Positions 26,664 through 35,811 of a stretch of DNA of 64,000 bases are shown here, one piece after another. Made by a program: the position numbers and the translations under genes. The DNA is from CAVPLU01 sp964601325 (lineage in GTDB: Archaea; Thermoproteota; Bathyarchaeia; 40CM-2-53-6). Position 1 is the stretch's first letter, and each line of letters starts with the position of its first letter. Where the stretch lies: positions 15,842-79,841 of the forward strand of contig CAZRNA010000002.1 in the NCBI GenBank assembly GCA_964601325.1. Direction: 5' to 3'. Under the pieces are notes generated by a model that saw only the letters and a list, made by a program, of their open reading frames with translations, did no database searches and had not been told where the DNA came from.

Positions 26664-27890
26664 ATGGCAGCATCGGTGAGCGGGCGATTAGATTTGCAGA
26701 AGGGTCAAGCTGAGAAGTACACTTACGCAGTATTGGGCGCGGGAAGACAGGGCACCGCAGCCGCCTATGACATGGCAAAGTTCGGACAGGCAAGCAAGGT
26801 CACGATTGGAGATGTTGACCTGAAACAGGCTAGACATGCGGCGAATCATGTGAATCGCCTGATCGGGCGCAAGATTGCTGAGGGAACACGTGTGGATGTT
26901 AGGCGTCCAGCACAGATCAAACGCTTCCTAACAGGCGTGGACGCTTTCCTAAGCGCCGTCCCATACTATTACAACCTAGAAGTCGCGAGAGCGGCGATCG
27001 TCGCTCGTGCGAATATGTGCGACCTTGGCGGCCACACCGGCATCGTCCGGAAACAGCTCCTCCTCGACCGAAAGGCAATAGACGCGGGAATCTCGATCGT
27101 GCCGGATTGTGGTCTCGGCCCCGGAATGGGCGCGACGCTGGCCTGCCACGGCATGGAGAAGCTCGACTCCACAGACGAAGTCTACATCTGGGAAGGCGGC
27201 CTACCCCAGAATCCTCAGCCACCATTCAACTATCTGCTCACATTCAACTTCGAAGGCCTCATCAACGAGTACTCCGGGAAGGCGATCTTCCTGCGCGATG
27301 GCAAGATTGTGGAAGTTCCGTGCATCGAAGAGTTCGAAGTGATAGAGTTCCCCTCTCTAGGCAAGCTGGAAGCATTCACAACATCTGGCGGCACGTCAAC
27401 GTGCCCGTGGACGTTCAAAGGGAAACTGAAGGTCTTCCAGAACAAGACGCTACGCTACCCTGGCAGCTATACTCAACTGAAGACGATGCGTGACCTCGGC
27501 TTGTTCAGCGAGAGAGAGATTAGAGTTGGCGCAGTCAAGGTGGCCCCGAGGCGTGTACTTCAGACGCTCTATGAGCCACACGTGAAGTTGACAGGAGAGA
27601 AGGATGTCGTTGCTCTCCGCGTGAGATGCGTTGGCAAAAAGGATGACCGGCCGGCTGAAGTTATTCTGGAAATGTTAGATTATCATGATGATGAGACACA
27701 GTTCTCAGCGATGGAACGCACCACAGGCTGGAGCGCCTCTATCGTTGCGATCATGATGGCGCGGGGTGAGACGCCACGCGGAGCAAAGCCGCTTGAGACC
27801 GCCGTCCCAAGCCACCCCTTCGTCAAAGAACTGGAACGACGAGGAATCAAACTGACCGAGAAAACAAACTGGCCCACAAGCCAGCAATAG
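26664..27890 (+). CDS. Saccharopine dehydrogenase / lysine 6-dehydrogenase-like enzyme
   Basis: 408 residues. The NAD(P)-binding motif is YAVLGAGRQGTAAAYD (about 20-35), with an acidic GDVD at the end of the second strand. CDLGGHTGIV and DCGLGPGMGA are typical of the saccharopine-dehydrogenase and lysine-6-dehydrogenase family. It should oxidise an amino acid or a related amine, or work in reverse, in the cytosol. The substrate is not determinable; lysine metabolism is a reasonable guess. It is transcribed alone from its own promoter region, divergent from the small zinc protein. Confidence 0.8.
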   Translation: MAASVSGRLDLQKGQAEKYTYAVLGAGRQGTAAAYDMAKFGQASKVTIGDVDLKQARHAANHVNRLIGRKIAEGTRVDVRRPAQIKRFLTGVDAFLSAVPYYYNLEVARAAIVARANMCDLGGHTGIVRKQLLLDRKAIDAGISIVPDCGLGPGMGATLACHGMEKLDSTDEVYIWEGGLPQNPQPPFNYLLTFNFEGLINEYSGKAIFLRDGKIVEVPCIEEFEVIEFPSLGKLEAFTTSGGTSTCPWTFKGKLKVFQNKTLRYPGSYTQLKTMRDLGLFSEREIRVGAVKVAPRRVLQTLYEPHVKLTGEKDVVALRVRCVGKKDDRPAEVILEMLDYHDDETQFSAMERTTGWSASIVAIMMARGETPRGAKPLETAVPSHPFVKELERRGIKLTEKTNWPTSQQ

Positions 27891-28041
27891 CCTCTGGCTT
27901 GCGACCTCATTTTGCAGTATAGCATCGCTAATGGAACGAACGCAATGGCGGCGTGTCACACCTCAGTTTCCGTCGAGTCGTTCAAACGTTTCATCCTATC
28001 GTGATATCATGAGCTCAATTCTACTATGCATCGCATCAAAA

Positions 28042-29691
28042 CTAGACGGGTAGGCCTGCTAGGAGCTTCTTGGTTGATGAGACGCATGCGCGGTATGTGA
28101 TAGCTGAGATCAAGGCCGTCAGGGTCAACGATGCGAAGCAGGCGGCGGCGAAGTAGATGTTATTGTCCAACCACTGGAGTTTGAAGAGTACGTACATTCC
28201 GTAAGGTGCCAGTATAGCGCCCGCAACCGTCGCGCCGAGCAGCATGCCCGTTAGCACTCCGGTGAGGCGGATGAAGCGGCTTCTTATCGTCTCGCTGAAA
28301 TCTGGGTACTTGGCTCCCAACGTCAACCCTACGAAGGATTCAGCAAGGATCAGGGCTGCTAGAACGAGTAGCATAGCTAGCGAGGACTTGAAGCTCGCGT
28401 GCCCGAGCAGAGTGATGCCAAGCCAGAAAGCGATCGCTACCGGTAGCGACAGGATAATGTTGGCAGTCACCTTCGCTCTAACGAACTCTCCCGGCAATAG
28501 TGGAGAGGAGTAGAGATTCCAGACCGCTGAGCCCTCCTGCCCGACGCTTATCATAGAAGTGAACAGCGCGAAAAACGTCAGGCCGAAAATCAACGGGAAG
28601 AACCAGAACATGATGCCTAGGGAAGAGGCTGGACTCCGGTTCGTGGACACTAGCGAAGGGATCAACAATGACGCGACAATGAGGATCGGAATGGCTAGGA
28701 ATCTCGCCATCTCTCTGCGGCGGCTGAGTGATCTGAAGTCCTTCCTGACGATGGCGCTCTCGGCGGGGTTCAAACCCAATCTGCTTAGGAAGCCGGCGCT
28801 GGGTGCGTATGTGGCTGTTGATAGTTTGACCGAGACTGGCATGGGCATCCAGTAAGCCTGCCTCAACCTCACGCATGCTAGGAAGAAGAGTCCGCAGAGA
28901 AGAAACGTGAGAAATGCGTACAGAAACGCGGACAAGAGATTGTCTTCAATGAAGCTGGCTACGGCAAGTGACGGCCAGACCAGAGGGAAATACGATGCGC
29001 CTTGGACGCTGCCGGCTACACTTCCGAGAAGGGACAGCATGATCGTCGGGTTGAAGATTAACTGAAAGAACACGAATACTACGATGAGCACGACAAGTCT
29101 CAGTATCATCACTGCTCTTCCGCTACGCTTGTAGAGGAGCGATGAGGCTCGATTCGTGAACGCTCTCAGTGCCTCCAATCCAAAGGCCCCAATGAGCACA
29201 CCAACGAAGCTCATCAGAACCGTTATGATCCATGCGTAGATCAGCCCGAACTGCAACGCAAGTCCGAGGGCCGCCCCCAGCCCCACTGCCACATAGATGG
29301 AGTAAGAGAACGCGAGCGAGGCCGAAGATGCTAGGACATACTCAGCCGCGGTGATGGGTAAATGGTTGATCATGTCGGTTGACGTGAAGTTGAACGAGTA
29401 GCTCAACTCCCACAGCAGTCCTGAAATCATGATCAGGCTGATCAGGAAGATCGGCAAGTCGACGATCACTTGGACGGCAAGCGACGAACTCGTAGAAGTC
29501 GAGAGCGAAGCGGCGAAGATCGAGGCGAGCCTTTGAGCTACAAGGCAAGCTACTATGAAAGCCGCGGTGTCGATGAGCACTATCGCGGATGGTCGCCTCA
29601 GGAAATCTAACCTACCTCTTATGGTTCTGTTTGCCCTCAACTGCGAAAAGGTGAGAACCTTAGTCAGTTGATATGCGGCCCGGAGGTTCAT
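28042..29691 (-). CDS. ABC-2-type exporter permease
   Basis: 549 residues with about 11-12 hydrophobic segments grouped in two blocks separated by a cytosolic loop (about 275-340) that contains RKDFRSLSRRREMARF. This resembles archaeal ABC-2 permeases of multidrug or polysaccharide exporters. The ATG at 29691 overlaps the stop of the ATPase gene by 4 bp (ATGA), which shows a two-gene operon. Substrate unknown. Confidence 0.8.
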   Translation of the reverse strand: MNLRAAYQLTKVLTFSQLRANRTIRGRLDFLRRPSAIVLIDTAAFIVACLVAQRLASIFAASLSTSTSSSLAVQVIVDLPIFLISLIMISGLLWELSYSFNFTSTDMINHLPITAAEYVLASSASLAFSYSIYVAVGLGAALGLALQFGLIYAWIITVLMSFVGVLIGAFGLEALRAFTNRASSLLYKRSGRAVMILRLVVLIVVFVFFQLIFNPTIMLSLLGSVAGSVQGASYFPLVWPSLAVASFIEDNLLSAFLYAFLTFLLCGLFFLACVRLRQAYWMPMPVSVKLSTATYAPSAGFLSRLGLNPAESAIVRKDFRSLSRRREMARFLAIPILIVASLLIPSLVSTNRSPASSLGIMFWFFPLIFGLTFFALFTSMISVGQEGSAVWNLYSSPLLPGEFVRAKVTANIILSLPVAIAFWLGITLLGHASFKSSLAMLLVLAALILAESFVGLTLGAKYPDFSETIRSRFIRLTGVLTGMLLGATVAGAILAPYGMYVLFKLQWLDNNIYFAAACFASLTLTALISAITYRACVSSTKKLLAGLPV

Positions 29692-30470
29692 CTCAACAAA
29701 GCCTCAACGATCTCTCTCACATCACCCGTCCCAGTCAGCTTGAGGAAAAGCTCCTCCAAAGTTGAACCAGGCATCCCAGCTTTGCTTCGCAGTTCAGCTA
29801 CGGACCCTTGCGCCAAAACTTGTCCCTCGTGCATGATTGCGACTCTGGTGCAGATCGCCTCAGCGATCTCTAGGACGTGTGTGCTGAGGACGGTGCTCAC
29901 GCCTTCATCCGCCAACTTGTGGATTAGGTCTTTGAGGATCTTAGCGGATCTTGGGTCCAAACCGTTCAAGGGCTCGTCCAGGATCAGCAGTTTCGGTTTA
30001 TGCAGCAAGGCGGCGATGATTGCGGCTTTCTGTCTCATGCCCTGGGAGTATCCGCTGAGCATCTCGTTCTCTCTTCCCTCAAGCTCGAAGGCCTTCAGAA
30101 ACTCCGTGATTCTCTCCCTCTTAGTCTGAGCATTGAGCTTGTAGAGATCGGCGACGAAGTCCAGATACTCGAGGCATGTCAGAAATTCGTAGAGACGTGG
30201 TGACTCGGGCACGTAGCCGACGATTCTTCTAACATCGATCGGGTTTCGCTGGACATCGAATCCGCCCACCGTGATGGAGCCGTCGTCGGGCTTCAGCAGG
30301 CCAAGCATCATCTTCATCAGGGTTGACTTGCCTGAACCGTTTGGTCCGAGCAACCCGAAGACCTCCCCGTGATCCACGTTGAGGCTCACTTCGTAGACGG
30401 CTCTTGTGTCTCCGAAGCGCTTGACCACCGACTCTATCTCGACGGCATGTGACCTATTCATAACGACCAT
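29688..30470 (-). CDS. ABC transporter ATP-binding protein
   Basis: 260 residues. Walker A is LGPNGSGKST (about 41-50), signature SGYSQGMRQK (about 139-148), Walker B LLILDEP, then the D-loop NGLDP and switch His in STHVLE. The family is the ABC-2/CcmA type. It energises the downstream permease. ATG 30470 is followed by a second ATG (M4), either of which may start. C-terminal residues VREIVEALLR overlap the permease start. Confidence 0.93.
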   Translation of the reverse strand: MVVMNRSHAVEIESVVKRFGDTRAVYEVSLNVDHGEVFGLLGPNGSGKSTLMKMMLGLLKPDDGSITVGGFDVQRNPIDVRRIVGYVPESPRLYEFLTCLEYLDFVADLYKLNAQTKRERITEFLKAFELEGRENEMLSGYSQGMRQKAAIIAALLHKPKLLILDEPLNGLDPRSAKILKDLIHKLADEGVSTVLSTHVLEIAEAICTRVAIMHEGQVLAQGSVAELRSKAGMPGSTLEELFLKLTGTGDVREIVEALLR

Positions 30471-30568
30471 TCCACGGAAGAGCGCTTGTTGAAAAGTACG
30501 CTTGGTCTTGAACCTTTCGCGGAAGGCCTACTGGGTCGCGTTGGTGTCGTGTGGGGAAGACATATTCA

Positions 30569-31528
30569 CTAATCTTGCATCGCAAGTCCTTTTCCGATGA
30601 TGCGCGTCTTCTTGGCGTTGAGATCCAGTAAGAGGAAAATGTCTTCCGGTGTGTACACTATCGGTTTCTCAGATTCTATGCTTAGTGAAGTTTCGTCTTT
30701 TCCGGTGATTGTGATAGGGACTGTCTGCATGCCCACGGTAACATGGAAAGCACCTTCTCTCACATCATCAGGATAGAACGGACTTTTCTTGAAGGAGAGC
30801 TTCACCGTTGTGCCTGTCTTAGCGCTGTCAGAAGCGCATAGGACGGACCCTCTTTTCATCTCTTCAACGGCGGCGCCTTTTATGGCTAGACCGACCCTTG
30901 ATCCAGCCTCAGCTTCGTCGAAGTCTTCATCCTGCATCTGTATGGAACGCACCATTACTCTCTTGTTGGCTGGCAGCAGGGTGAGCTCGTCATACTTCCT
31001 TACGATGCCCTTCTTCATGAATCCCAGTATGACTTCGCCTACTCCTTTGACACTGAAGGAATGGTCCACCGCGACCAGAACCGGTGAGGCCGTATCTCTT
31101 TCGAGGTCAAAGGTTTTCAGAACCTGAAGCATCTTGCCCGGATCTCGCTTCCCAATGATGAAAGAGACGAGAGACGTGTCTTTGGTTATCGCGGTTATTT
31201 GATCAGGCGTTGCGTAGAGGGAGGTTACAGCTATTCCCTTAGAGATGCCGAGCGAGTCGAGCATTACGACGGTCTCGCCCAATTCTCTTGTCATTTCGGC
31301 GAATGTGACAACGGCAGCGTCAATGCTGGAGACTATCTCGCTCTTCGCTGATAGCTTGTCCTCCAGAGGGGACATGAACGTGAATATGTGCTCGTCCATT
31401 TTCCTGTTGAACATGACGATGTCGCTTCCGGTTTCTTTCTTGCCCAACTCTCGGCCAATCGCATCGTCATGGAACACGCCGACTGCAAGATGTTTCATGG
31501 GGTCACGAACATTATGGTGACATATCAA
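30569..31528 (-). CDS. EF-1A/SelB-like protein lacking the P-loop
   Basis: 319 residues. Start at ATG 31498 (MKHLAVGVFHDDAIG) is more likely than 31528. The first 150 residues have the outline of a translation-GTPase G domain (LAVGVF, VVTFAEMT, VVMLDSLG, SFIIG) but the GxxxxGK[ST] loop, DxxG and NKxD elements are absent. The rest matches EF-Tu domains 2 and 3: VDHSFSVKGVGEVILGFMKKG, GSRVGLAIKG, EEMKRGSVLC. This is an archaeal EF-1A paralogue that probably cannot bind GTP in the normal way. It may be a decoy or tRNA-binding factor. It lies between the ABC operon and queT on the same strand. Confidence 0.75.
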   Translation of the reverse strand: MICHHNVRDPMKHLAVGVFHDDAIGRELGKKETGSDIVMFNRKMDEHIFTFMSPLEDKLSAKSEIVSSIDAAVVTFAEMTRELGETVVMLDSLGISKGIAVTSLYATPDQITAITKDTSLVSFIIGKRDPGKMLQVLKTFDLERDTASPVLVAVDHSFSVKGVGEVILGFMKKGIVRKYDELTLLPANKRVMVRSIQMQDEDFDEAEAGSRVGLAIKGAAVEEMKRGSVLCASDSAKTGTTVKLSFKKSPFYPDDVREGAFHVTVGMQTVPITITGKDETSLSIESEKPIVYTPEDIFLLLDLNAKKTRIIGKGLAMQD

Positions 31529-31638
31529 TTCTCACGAAGAAGGACCGCGTCGCGGGCTCACATTGAGATGCTTCGATGGCGTTTTGACCAAGCCAGAAAT
31601 GCGCTTCGACACTGTCCTAATTTCGCAGGCAATGATTC

Positions 31639-32187
31639 TCATGAGATCTCCGACATGGCTTGGCGTCGTATCGCATAGACCGGTATTCCGTAACGTCTCA
31701 ATAATGTAACGATTCTTTCCACTGAAAAGGCGCGCAGAAGTAGTGATCCTAGAAAGCCTACGGCGACAATAGAACCGGCCACTACCCCAAGCCATGTGAT
31801 TCCTAGCGGTAGAGCCAGGATGTAGCTTAGATACGTTCCAACTATCACAGTCACTATCAGTATCTGCAGCCCAATTGCGACAAGGACTCGCCACCTGCCT
31901 CCACCTGTGGCGACTCTCCAGGCGACGTAGCCTGCAACCAGATTCGCGATAGAGCCCCCGACGATGTCAACGGGCCCGAGCCCTCCGAAGAGGTTGGCTA
32001 CGAAAGCGCCTAAAGATAACCCAAGGATTGCGGGCCACCCGAAGAGGATTGCCAACGGTAGAAGCGCGTCAGCGACTCTCACTTGAAAGACTTGGAAACT
32101 GATGGGAGCAAGAACCATGACGCCGACGGCGTAGAGAGCTGCGAAGCCTGCCGTGAAAATTGTAACTACAGATTTGCGACCTTTCAT
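31639..32187 (-). CDS. queT: QueT-family ECF transporter S-component
   Basis: 182 residues with five or six membrane helices. The signature stretch FQVRVADALLPLAILFGWP is followed by LSLGAFVANLFGGLG and VDIVGGSIANLVAGYVAW, as in QueT proteins, which capture queuine or archaeosine/queuosine precursors for the ECF uptake system. The energising EcfAT genes are not in the window. A strong GGGAGGAG Shine-Dalgarno lies a few bases before the ATG at 32187. No riboswitch-like structure was recognised in the 230-bp leader. Confidence 0.8.
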   Translation of the reverse strand: MKGRKSVVTIFTAGFAALYAVGVMVLAPISFQVFQVRVADALLPLAILFGWPAILGLSLGAFVANLFGGLGPVDIVGGSIANLVAGYVAWRVATGGGRWRVLVAIGLQILIVTVIVGTYLSYILALPLGITWLGVVAGSIVAVGFLGSLLLRAFSVERIVTLLRRYGIPVYAIRRQAMSEIS

Positions 32188-32381
32188 GCACTACTCCTCC
32201 CGACTCCGGGGTTTGTCAAGCGCAACGGGTGGGAGGCCCCACTCACGCGCCAAGCTCCTGCAGAGACTGGATCTGGTTAGTAAACTTGTGTGGTGTCGGA
32301 GTTGAATCGCAGGTATTCAGCGAATATGGATCGAGAGTTGGATCCAGACGCGGGGCCAGTGTCCCGTTCCAGCAGGTGGCG

Positions 32382-32398
32382 ATTATAAACGGTTATAA
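32382..32398 (+). promoter_or_regulatory. Promoter/operator candidate of the toxin-antitoxin pair
   Basis: ATTATAAACGGTTATAA: two TTATAA boxes spaced by four bases form an inverted repeat about 40-55 bp before the antitoxin. It may combine the TATA box with the autorepression site usual for such modules. Confidence 0.35.
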
Positions 32399-32419
32399 GA
32401 TACTCATAATCTCTCATAT

Positions 32420-32623
32420 TTGGCTGGGCGACTTTCGATGATTACCACGATTCCCTTGGAGAAAGAGACCAGAGAACGCCTACGGTCTTTTGGAAGAAAG
32501 GGTGAGACCTACGATCAGGTCTTGAGGCGACTGATTTCGATAGCTGAACATGAAGAGTTCATGACACGGCAGTACGAACGTTTGAAGGACAAGAGTGCCT
32601 TCGTCAGCCTGGACGAGATCTGA
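32420..32623 (+). CDS. Antitoxin of a RelE-type module
   Basis: 67 residues from TTG 32420, or 61 from ATG 32438 (MITTIPLEKETRERLRSFG), which is the more natural start. The N-terminal part has a ribbon-helix-helix-like strand and helix (TIPLEKETRERLRSFGRKGETYDQVLRRLI). The C-terminal helix (YERLKDKSAFVSLDEI) would wrap the toxin. The last codon overlaps the first base of the toxin ATG (TGATG), the standard coupling. It likely neutralises the toxin and represses its own promoter. Confidence 0.75.
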   Translation: MAGRLSMITTIPLEKETRERLRSFGRKGETYDQVLRRLISIAEHEEFMTRQYERLKDKSAFVSLDEI

Positions 32624-32904
32624 TGCCTTACGAAGTGAAACTTCACCGCGAAGTCGTGAAGGCTCTCTCTAGAATGAACCCTGAACTTCGTTCAAGAATC
32701 ATCAGAGCCCTGCGTAACCTCCAGAAAGACCCCTTTCAGTCCCGCTCGGGCGCGGATATTGCCAGACTGATTGGAACGAAGGGAAGACAAGATCTGTTTC
32801 GATTGAGAGTCGGTGACTATAGAGCGATATACGCGGTCGAGGACAATATCGTCTACGTGACCGATCTTTTCCATAGAGAGAAAGGCTACGGTAAAAGTCA
32901 CTGA
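32623..32904 (+). CDS. RelE/ParE-family toxin
   Basis: 93 residues: YEVKLHREVVKALSRM (strand and helix), RIIRALRNLQKDPF, then the sheet KGRQDLFRLRVGDYRAIYAV and VYVTDLFHREKGY. The R-x-x-x-G-D-Y-R-A-I-Y core and the R-E-K-x-Y tail are typical of archaeal and bacterial RelE mRNA interferases. It should cleave mRNA on the ribosome. It is translated together with the antitoxin. Confidence 0.85.
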   Translation: MPYEVKLHREVVKALSRMNPELRSRIIRALRNLQKDPFQSRSGADIARLIGTKGRQDLFRLRVGDYRAIYAVEDNIVYVTDLFHREKGYGKSH

Positions 32905-32963
32905 TCGTCAGCCTTGGAATCTGGCACTACTAGCCACGTAATTGGGGCTAGAACCACTTGGCC

Positions 32964-33556
32964 TCATCCGGAATGAAGCAAAACCTGACTGTATCTTCCC
33001 ATTGCAAATAGGGCGCGGTCTAGTCTACGAAATGGCGGATATTCTGTAGAGTTTCTAGTCTTGCTCGGCACCTGGGCGACCCAGTGATTGAAGTCGGTTC
33101 GGTAGGATTCGTACTCACTTTCATCTTGGATCAGTCTGCTTGCCTGATCAACCTCATCCCCACGACCAGAGATCAGAAGATACGCCTTGAGCACGTACTG
33201 ATCCCATACCGGATACTTGCGCGGGCTTATGATGTGACATATGAAGAAGCGCTTGACCAGTCCCCTTTCGAAAAAGCCTTCCCAAATTCGGTAACGGAAG
33301 GCGCTTCTTTGAATCTCAACTTGTTCAGTTGAGGTAGTCGCTTGATGACTGGGCGAGGATCCCAGCTGGGGACCGGTCTGTATTTCCACCCAAACAGATA
33401 CCTGACGTCGTCGGCGGTGAGTTTTCCACCCTTCCACTTCAAATGCCGCAGAAACTCAGAGTCCGGATGTTGCTTGCTATCTTCGTAGAACTGCTCCCAA
33501 TATTCCACAAAATCGCTCGAGGAATTGCACGTGGTCCTTGAGAGTTTAGTGAACAT
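32964..33556 (-). CDS. Conserved hypothetical protein, frameshifted at a T tract
   Basis: Two ORFs in different frames (33227-33556 and 32964-33285) read as one protein. The first half has DFVEYWEQFYEDSK, LTADDVRYLFGWKYR and LPQLNKLRF. The second half has RFFICHIISPRKYPVWDQYVLKAYLLI. The WDQYVLKAYLLI stretch is like a motif I recall in uncharacterised bacterial proteins. The join needs one extra T in the five-T run (33271-33275, A on the plus strand), giving 197 residues, an exact multiple of three. No function assigned. It lies next to the toxin-antitoxin pair. Confidence 0.6.
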
Positions 33557-33663
33557 AGATCACAGCCTCGCCGTGTGTTCTGTCAATTACCCCTAGCGCC
33601 GGGCTCTCTTGACTAATCTCGCTTTCCTGTTCCTCGACAGGCACTCTCAGCTTGAGTGCAGTT

Positions 33664-34185
33664 TCAGTATACGTCGTAGACTGTGATCTCCCAGTATACG
33701 AGAAACGTTGGATTGGAAGAGAAGTTGGGAGCTTCCAGAAAAATCTCGATCTCCAATCCCAGTGGAACCTTTCCCAGCATGCCGCTTGGCACGCCTCGCA
33801 GGGAAGTGTAGAGTGTCTTGCTGTATTCGTGATGGAAGTCCCATTGCGTACGGTTCATCACCTTCTCAGGATACAAGCCGAAAATGCGTACTTCGCTACT
33901 CTGACCCTCTCGAGACGAACGAACATAGTAACCGGTGATCCGGGCTACCTCGATTGTGGCCGCGATCTGCTGGTTCGCGCGCAATGTGAGCACAATCTTC
34001 AGTTGGCCTTCCTTTGGGACGAACCGCTCCGAATGGACGTAGTTGACAGGTTTTGCCTCCGTCAATGTTCCACTCACTGTGAGGAGATGCACCTCATTGT
34101 AGGCGGGCACCCACGCCACCAGTAGGATGGGAATCAGTATGACGATAAGAATTAGAATTGCAGTCATTCGCGTGGACCGCGTCAC
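33664..34185 (-). CDS. Membrane-anchored extracytoplasmic hypothetical protein
   Basis: 173 residues. A short basic start is followed by one long hydrophobic segment (about 8-27, TAILILIVILIPILLVAWV). The remainder is predicted beta-rich with no cysteine. Family not recognised. It probably sits on the outer face of the membrane. The gene is upstream (on the minus strand) of the toxin-side hypothetical and downstream of the cytochrome-like gene. Confidence 0.55.
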   Translation of the reverse strand: MTRSTRMTAILILIVILIPILLVAWVPAYNEVHLLTVSGTLTEAKPVNYVHSERFVPKEGQLKIVLTLRANQQIAATIEVARITGYYVRSSREGQSSEVRIFGLYPEKVMNRTQWDFHHEYSKTLYTSLRGVPSGMLGKVPLGLEIEIFLEAPNFSSNPTFLVYWEITVYDVY

Positions 34186-34330
34186 ACTCAGGACTCCTTT
34201 GGTGTGAGAAGATGCGACGCGCTCATTCGTAATAAAATGGTCGCCACATGGCGAAATACTTCGGTTCTAATCCATATGAGGGGTGGAACGCCGGCGATCG
34301 GATGATTGCTCGCCGCATGGCTAGGAGTGA

Positions 34331-34657
34331 TCAGCCCATCTGGTAGAAGAAGGCTAGGTAGAGGATGGGCAGGAAAATCATGACGCCCACCAAGATTGAG
34401 ATAAGATTGACTGTCAAGCCTTCTTTCATCTTCCATCTGAGAAGGATGAATCTTAACCTGATAGCGAAGTGGATAGTGAACAGTGCCATCGCGGGAATCG
34501 CCAAATCCAAGTGAGCAAAGAGTCCCCAAGACCGGTCGATGAAGCCTTTCGTAAGCATGTAACCACTTAGGGTCATCAGAAGGAACAGCCCCCAAAGCGA
34601 CCAAGCTACGATACGGTCGAACATTGTCAGAGCGACTCTGCGATCCAATGGAACCAC
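34331..34657 (-). CDS. Small b-type cytochrome-like membrane protein
   Basis: 108 residues with three hydrophobic segments: IVAWSLWGLFLLMTLSGYML, LAIPAMALFTIHFAIRL and ISILVGVMIFLPILYLAFF. His residues in FAHLD and TIHFAIRLRF could ligate heme, as in DUF4405/cytochrome b561-like partners. It lies 35 bp after the sulfite-oxidase-like gene on the same strand, so it may pass electrons between that enzyme and the quinone pool. Confidence 0.55.
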   Translation of the reverse strand: MVPLDRRVALTMFDRIVAWSLWGLFLLMTLSGYMLTKGFIDRSWGLFAHLDLAIPAMALFTIHFAIRLRFILLRWKMKEGLTVNLISILVGVMIFLPILYLAFFYQMG

Positions 34658-34692
34658 TCCGCTAGCTTGACTTGTTCAATTCGACTCTGAAG

Positions 34693-35421
34693 CTATCCGT
34701 ACCTGTCGTTTGTCGCCGGATCAGCGGTGTTACTGTAACCATTGCTCTCCCAGAAACCAAACTCCTGCGTTTCAGTGAATCTTAGCTGCTTAACCCACTT
34801 CGCACTCTTGTATCCGTACTTCCCCGGAACCACAAGTCGAAGAGGGCCCCCGTGTTCGGGCACTAGTGGTTTTCCGTCAAGCCCGTAGGCGAACAAGACA
34901 TCATCGTGCATGAGGTAGTCGAGTGGGAGCGAAGTTGTGTAGAGGGGTGTTCCGTAGCATGCGATCGTTGCATACTTCGCTTTGGCGGTTGGACGGGCCA
35001 GTTTTGCGATCTCTCCAAATCGGACGCCTTCCCACCTGTTGTCGAGTCTTGTCCAACCTGTCACGCAATCGAATTCGGAAACGCTGATTGTCTTGGGTAA
35101 TTGCATGAACTGATTCCAATCTATTTTGAATGGATTCTCAACTTCGCCGTTCACCTCGAACGCCCACGTGTCGAGGCTGACCTCAGGGACTCCGTCCACT
35201 TGGAGAACCTCTAGGGATTGAACCTCGGACTGCCCCGGCGGCAAACTAACAGCGCCGGATACCTGCACCGGCCTGCGGAGTAGGAAGTATGCTGACACGC
35301 CTCCGAGACCCGCGAGTACAGCCGATACTAAACCGTATCTGATGAATCTCCTTCTATTGATCGGCTTCATGAAGACCCGCCTTCCGAGAATGAAGTTGCA
35401 AACGGGAACTACGCGTCTCAT
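34693..35421 (-). CDS. Sulfite-oxidase/MsrP-family molybdopterin oxidoreductase, Tat-exported
   Basis: 242 residues; ATG 35370 (MKPINRRRFIRYG) is the probable start. A Tat signal (RRRFIR, then a hydrophobic stretch to about residue 47) leads to the molybdopterin domain. Cys119 in SEFDCVTGW is the Mo ligand, with RWEGVRFGEI and GGPLRLVVPGKYGYKSAKW as family motifs. It lacks the C-terminal dimerisation domain of animal sulfite oxidase. It may reduce or oxidise sulfur or protein-sulfoxide substrates outside the membrane; the true substrate is unknown. The membrane protein downstream is a likely partner. No MoCo synthesis genes are adjacent. Confidence 0.85.
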   Translation of the reverse strand: MRRVVPVCNFILGRRVFMKPINRRRFIRYGLVSAVLAGLGGVSAYFLLRRPVQVSGAVSLPPGQSEVQSLEVLQVDGVPEVSLDTWAFEVNGEVENPFKIDWNQFMQLPKTISVSEFDCVTGWTRLDNRWEGVRFGEIAKLARPTAKAKYATIACYGTPLYTTSLPLDYLMHDDVLFAYGLDGKPLVPEHGGPLRLVVPGKYGYKSAKWVKQLRFTETQEFGFWESNGYSNTADPATNDRYG

Positions 35422-35811
35422 CCCGAGCCGGCCATAAGGACGTTCAGGCTTCCAACACTAATGCTAGCGCGCTCTTGACTTTCAACAAATGAAGATTTGC
35501 GAGCACATATCTTCAGCAACGACTAGCCGAAGTGTCGTGCCACAAGAAACGGATTCACCCAGGCTCGCCCACGCCAGTCCGGACTCGGTGACGCATGTGC
35601 GGCTTCCATGTGGCGAAAGTCGAGCTAGAAACCGACATAATTGGGAAGTCTGGAACCAGTCACAATGCTCAGAACCCATCGTGACACGCCTAGAAGCACT
35701 TACTCGCGAATCCCCCGCACATTTGATCTAGGATCGCATGCACAGTCTCGCGTGGTCTTCACGAAAGTTCAACTCCGAGTGAAGTATGCTCTCAGTCTAG
35801 ATATTCGCAAG
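35422..35811. other. 390-bp intergenic region
   Basis: Between the molybdoenzyme start and the nitroreductase end. I see no gene, repeat or strong terminator here. The small ORFs on both strands lack coding character. Confidence 0.4.

Noticed and set aside
31639..32419. preQ1 riboswitch before queT
   Set aside because: No recognisable pseudoknot core was found in the leader, and such switches are rare in archaea.
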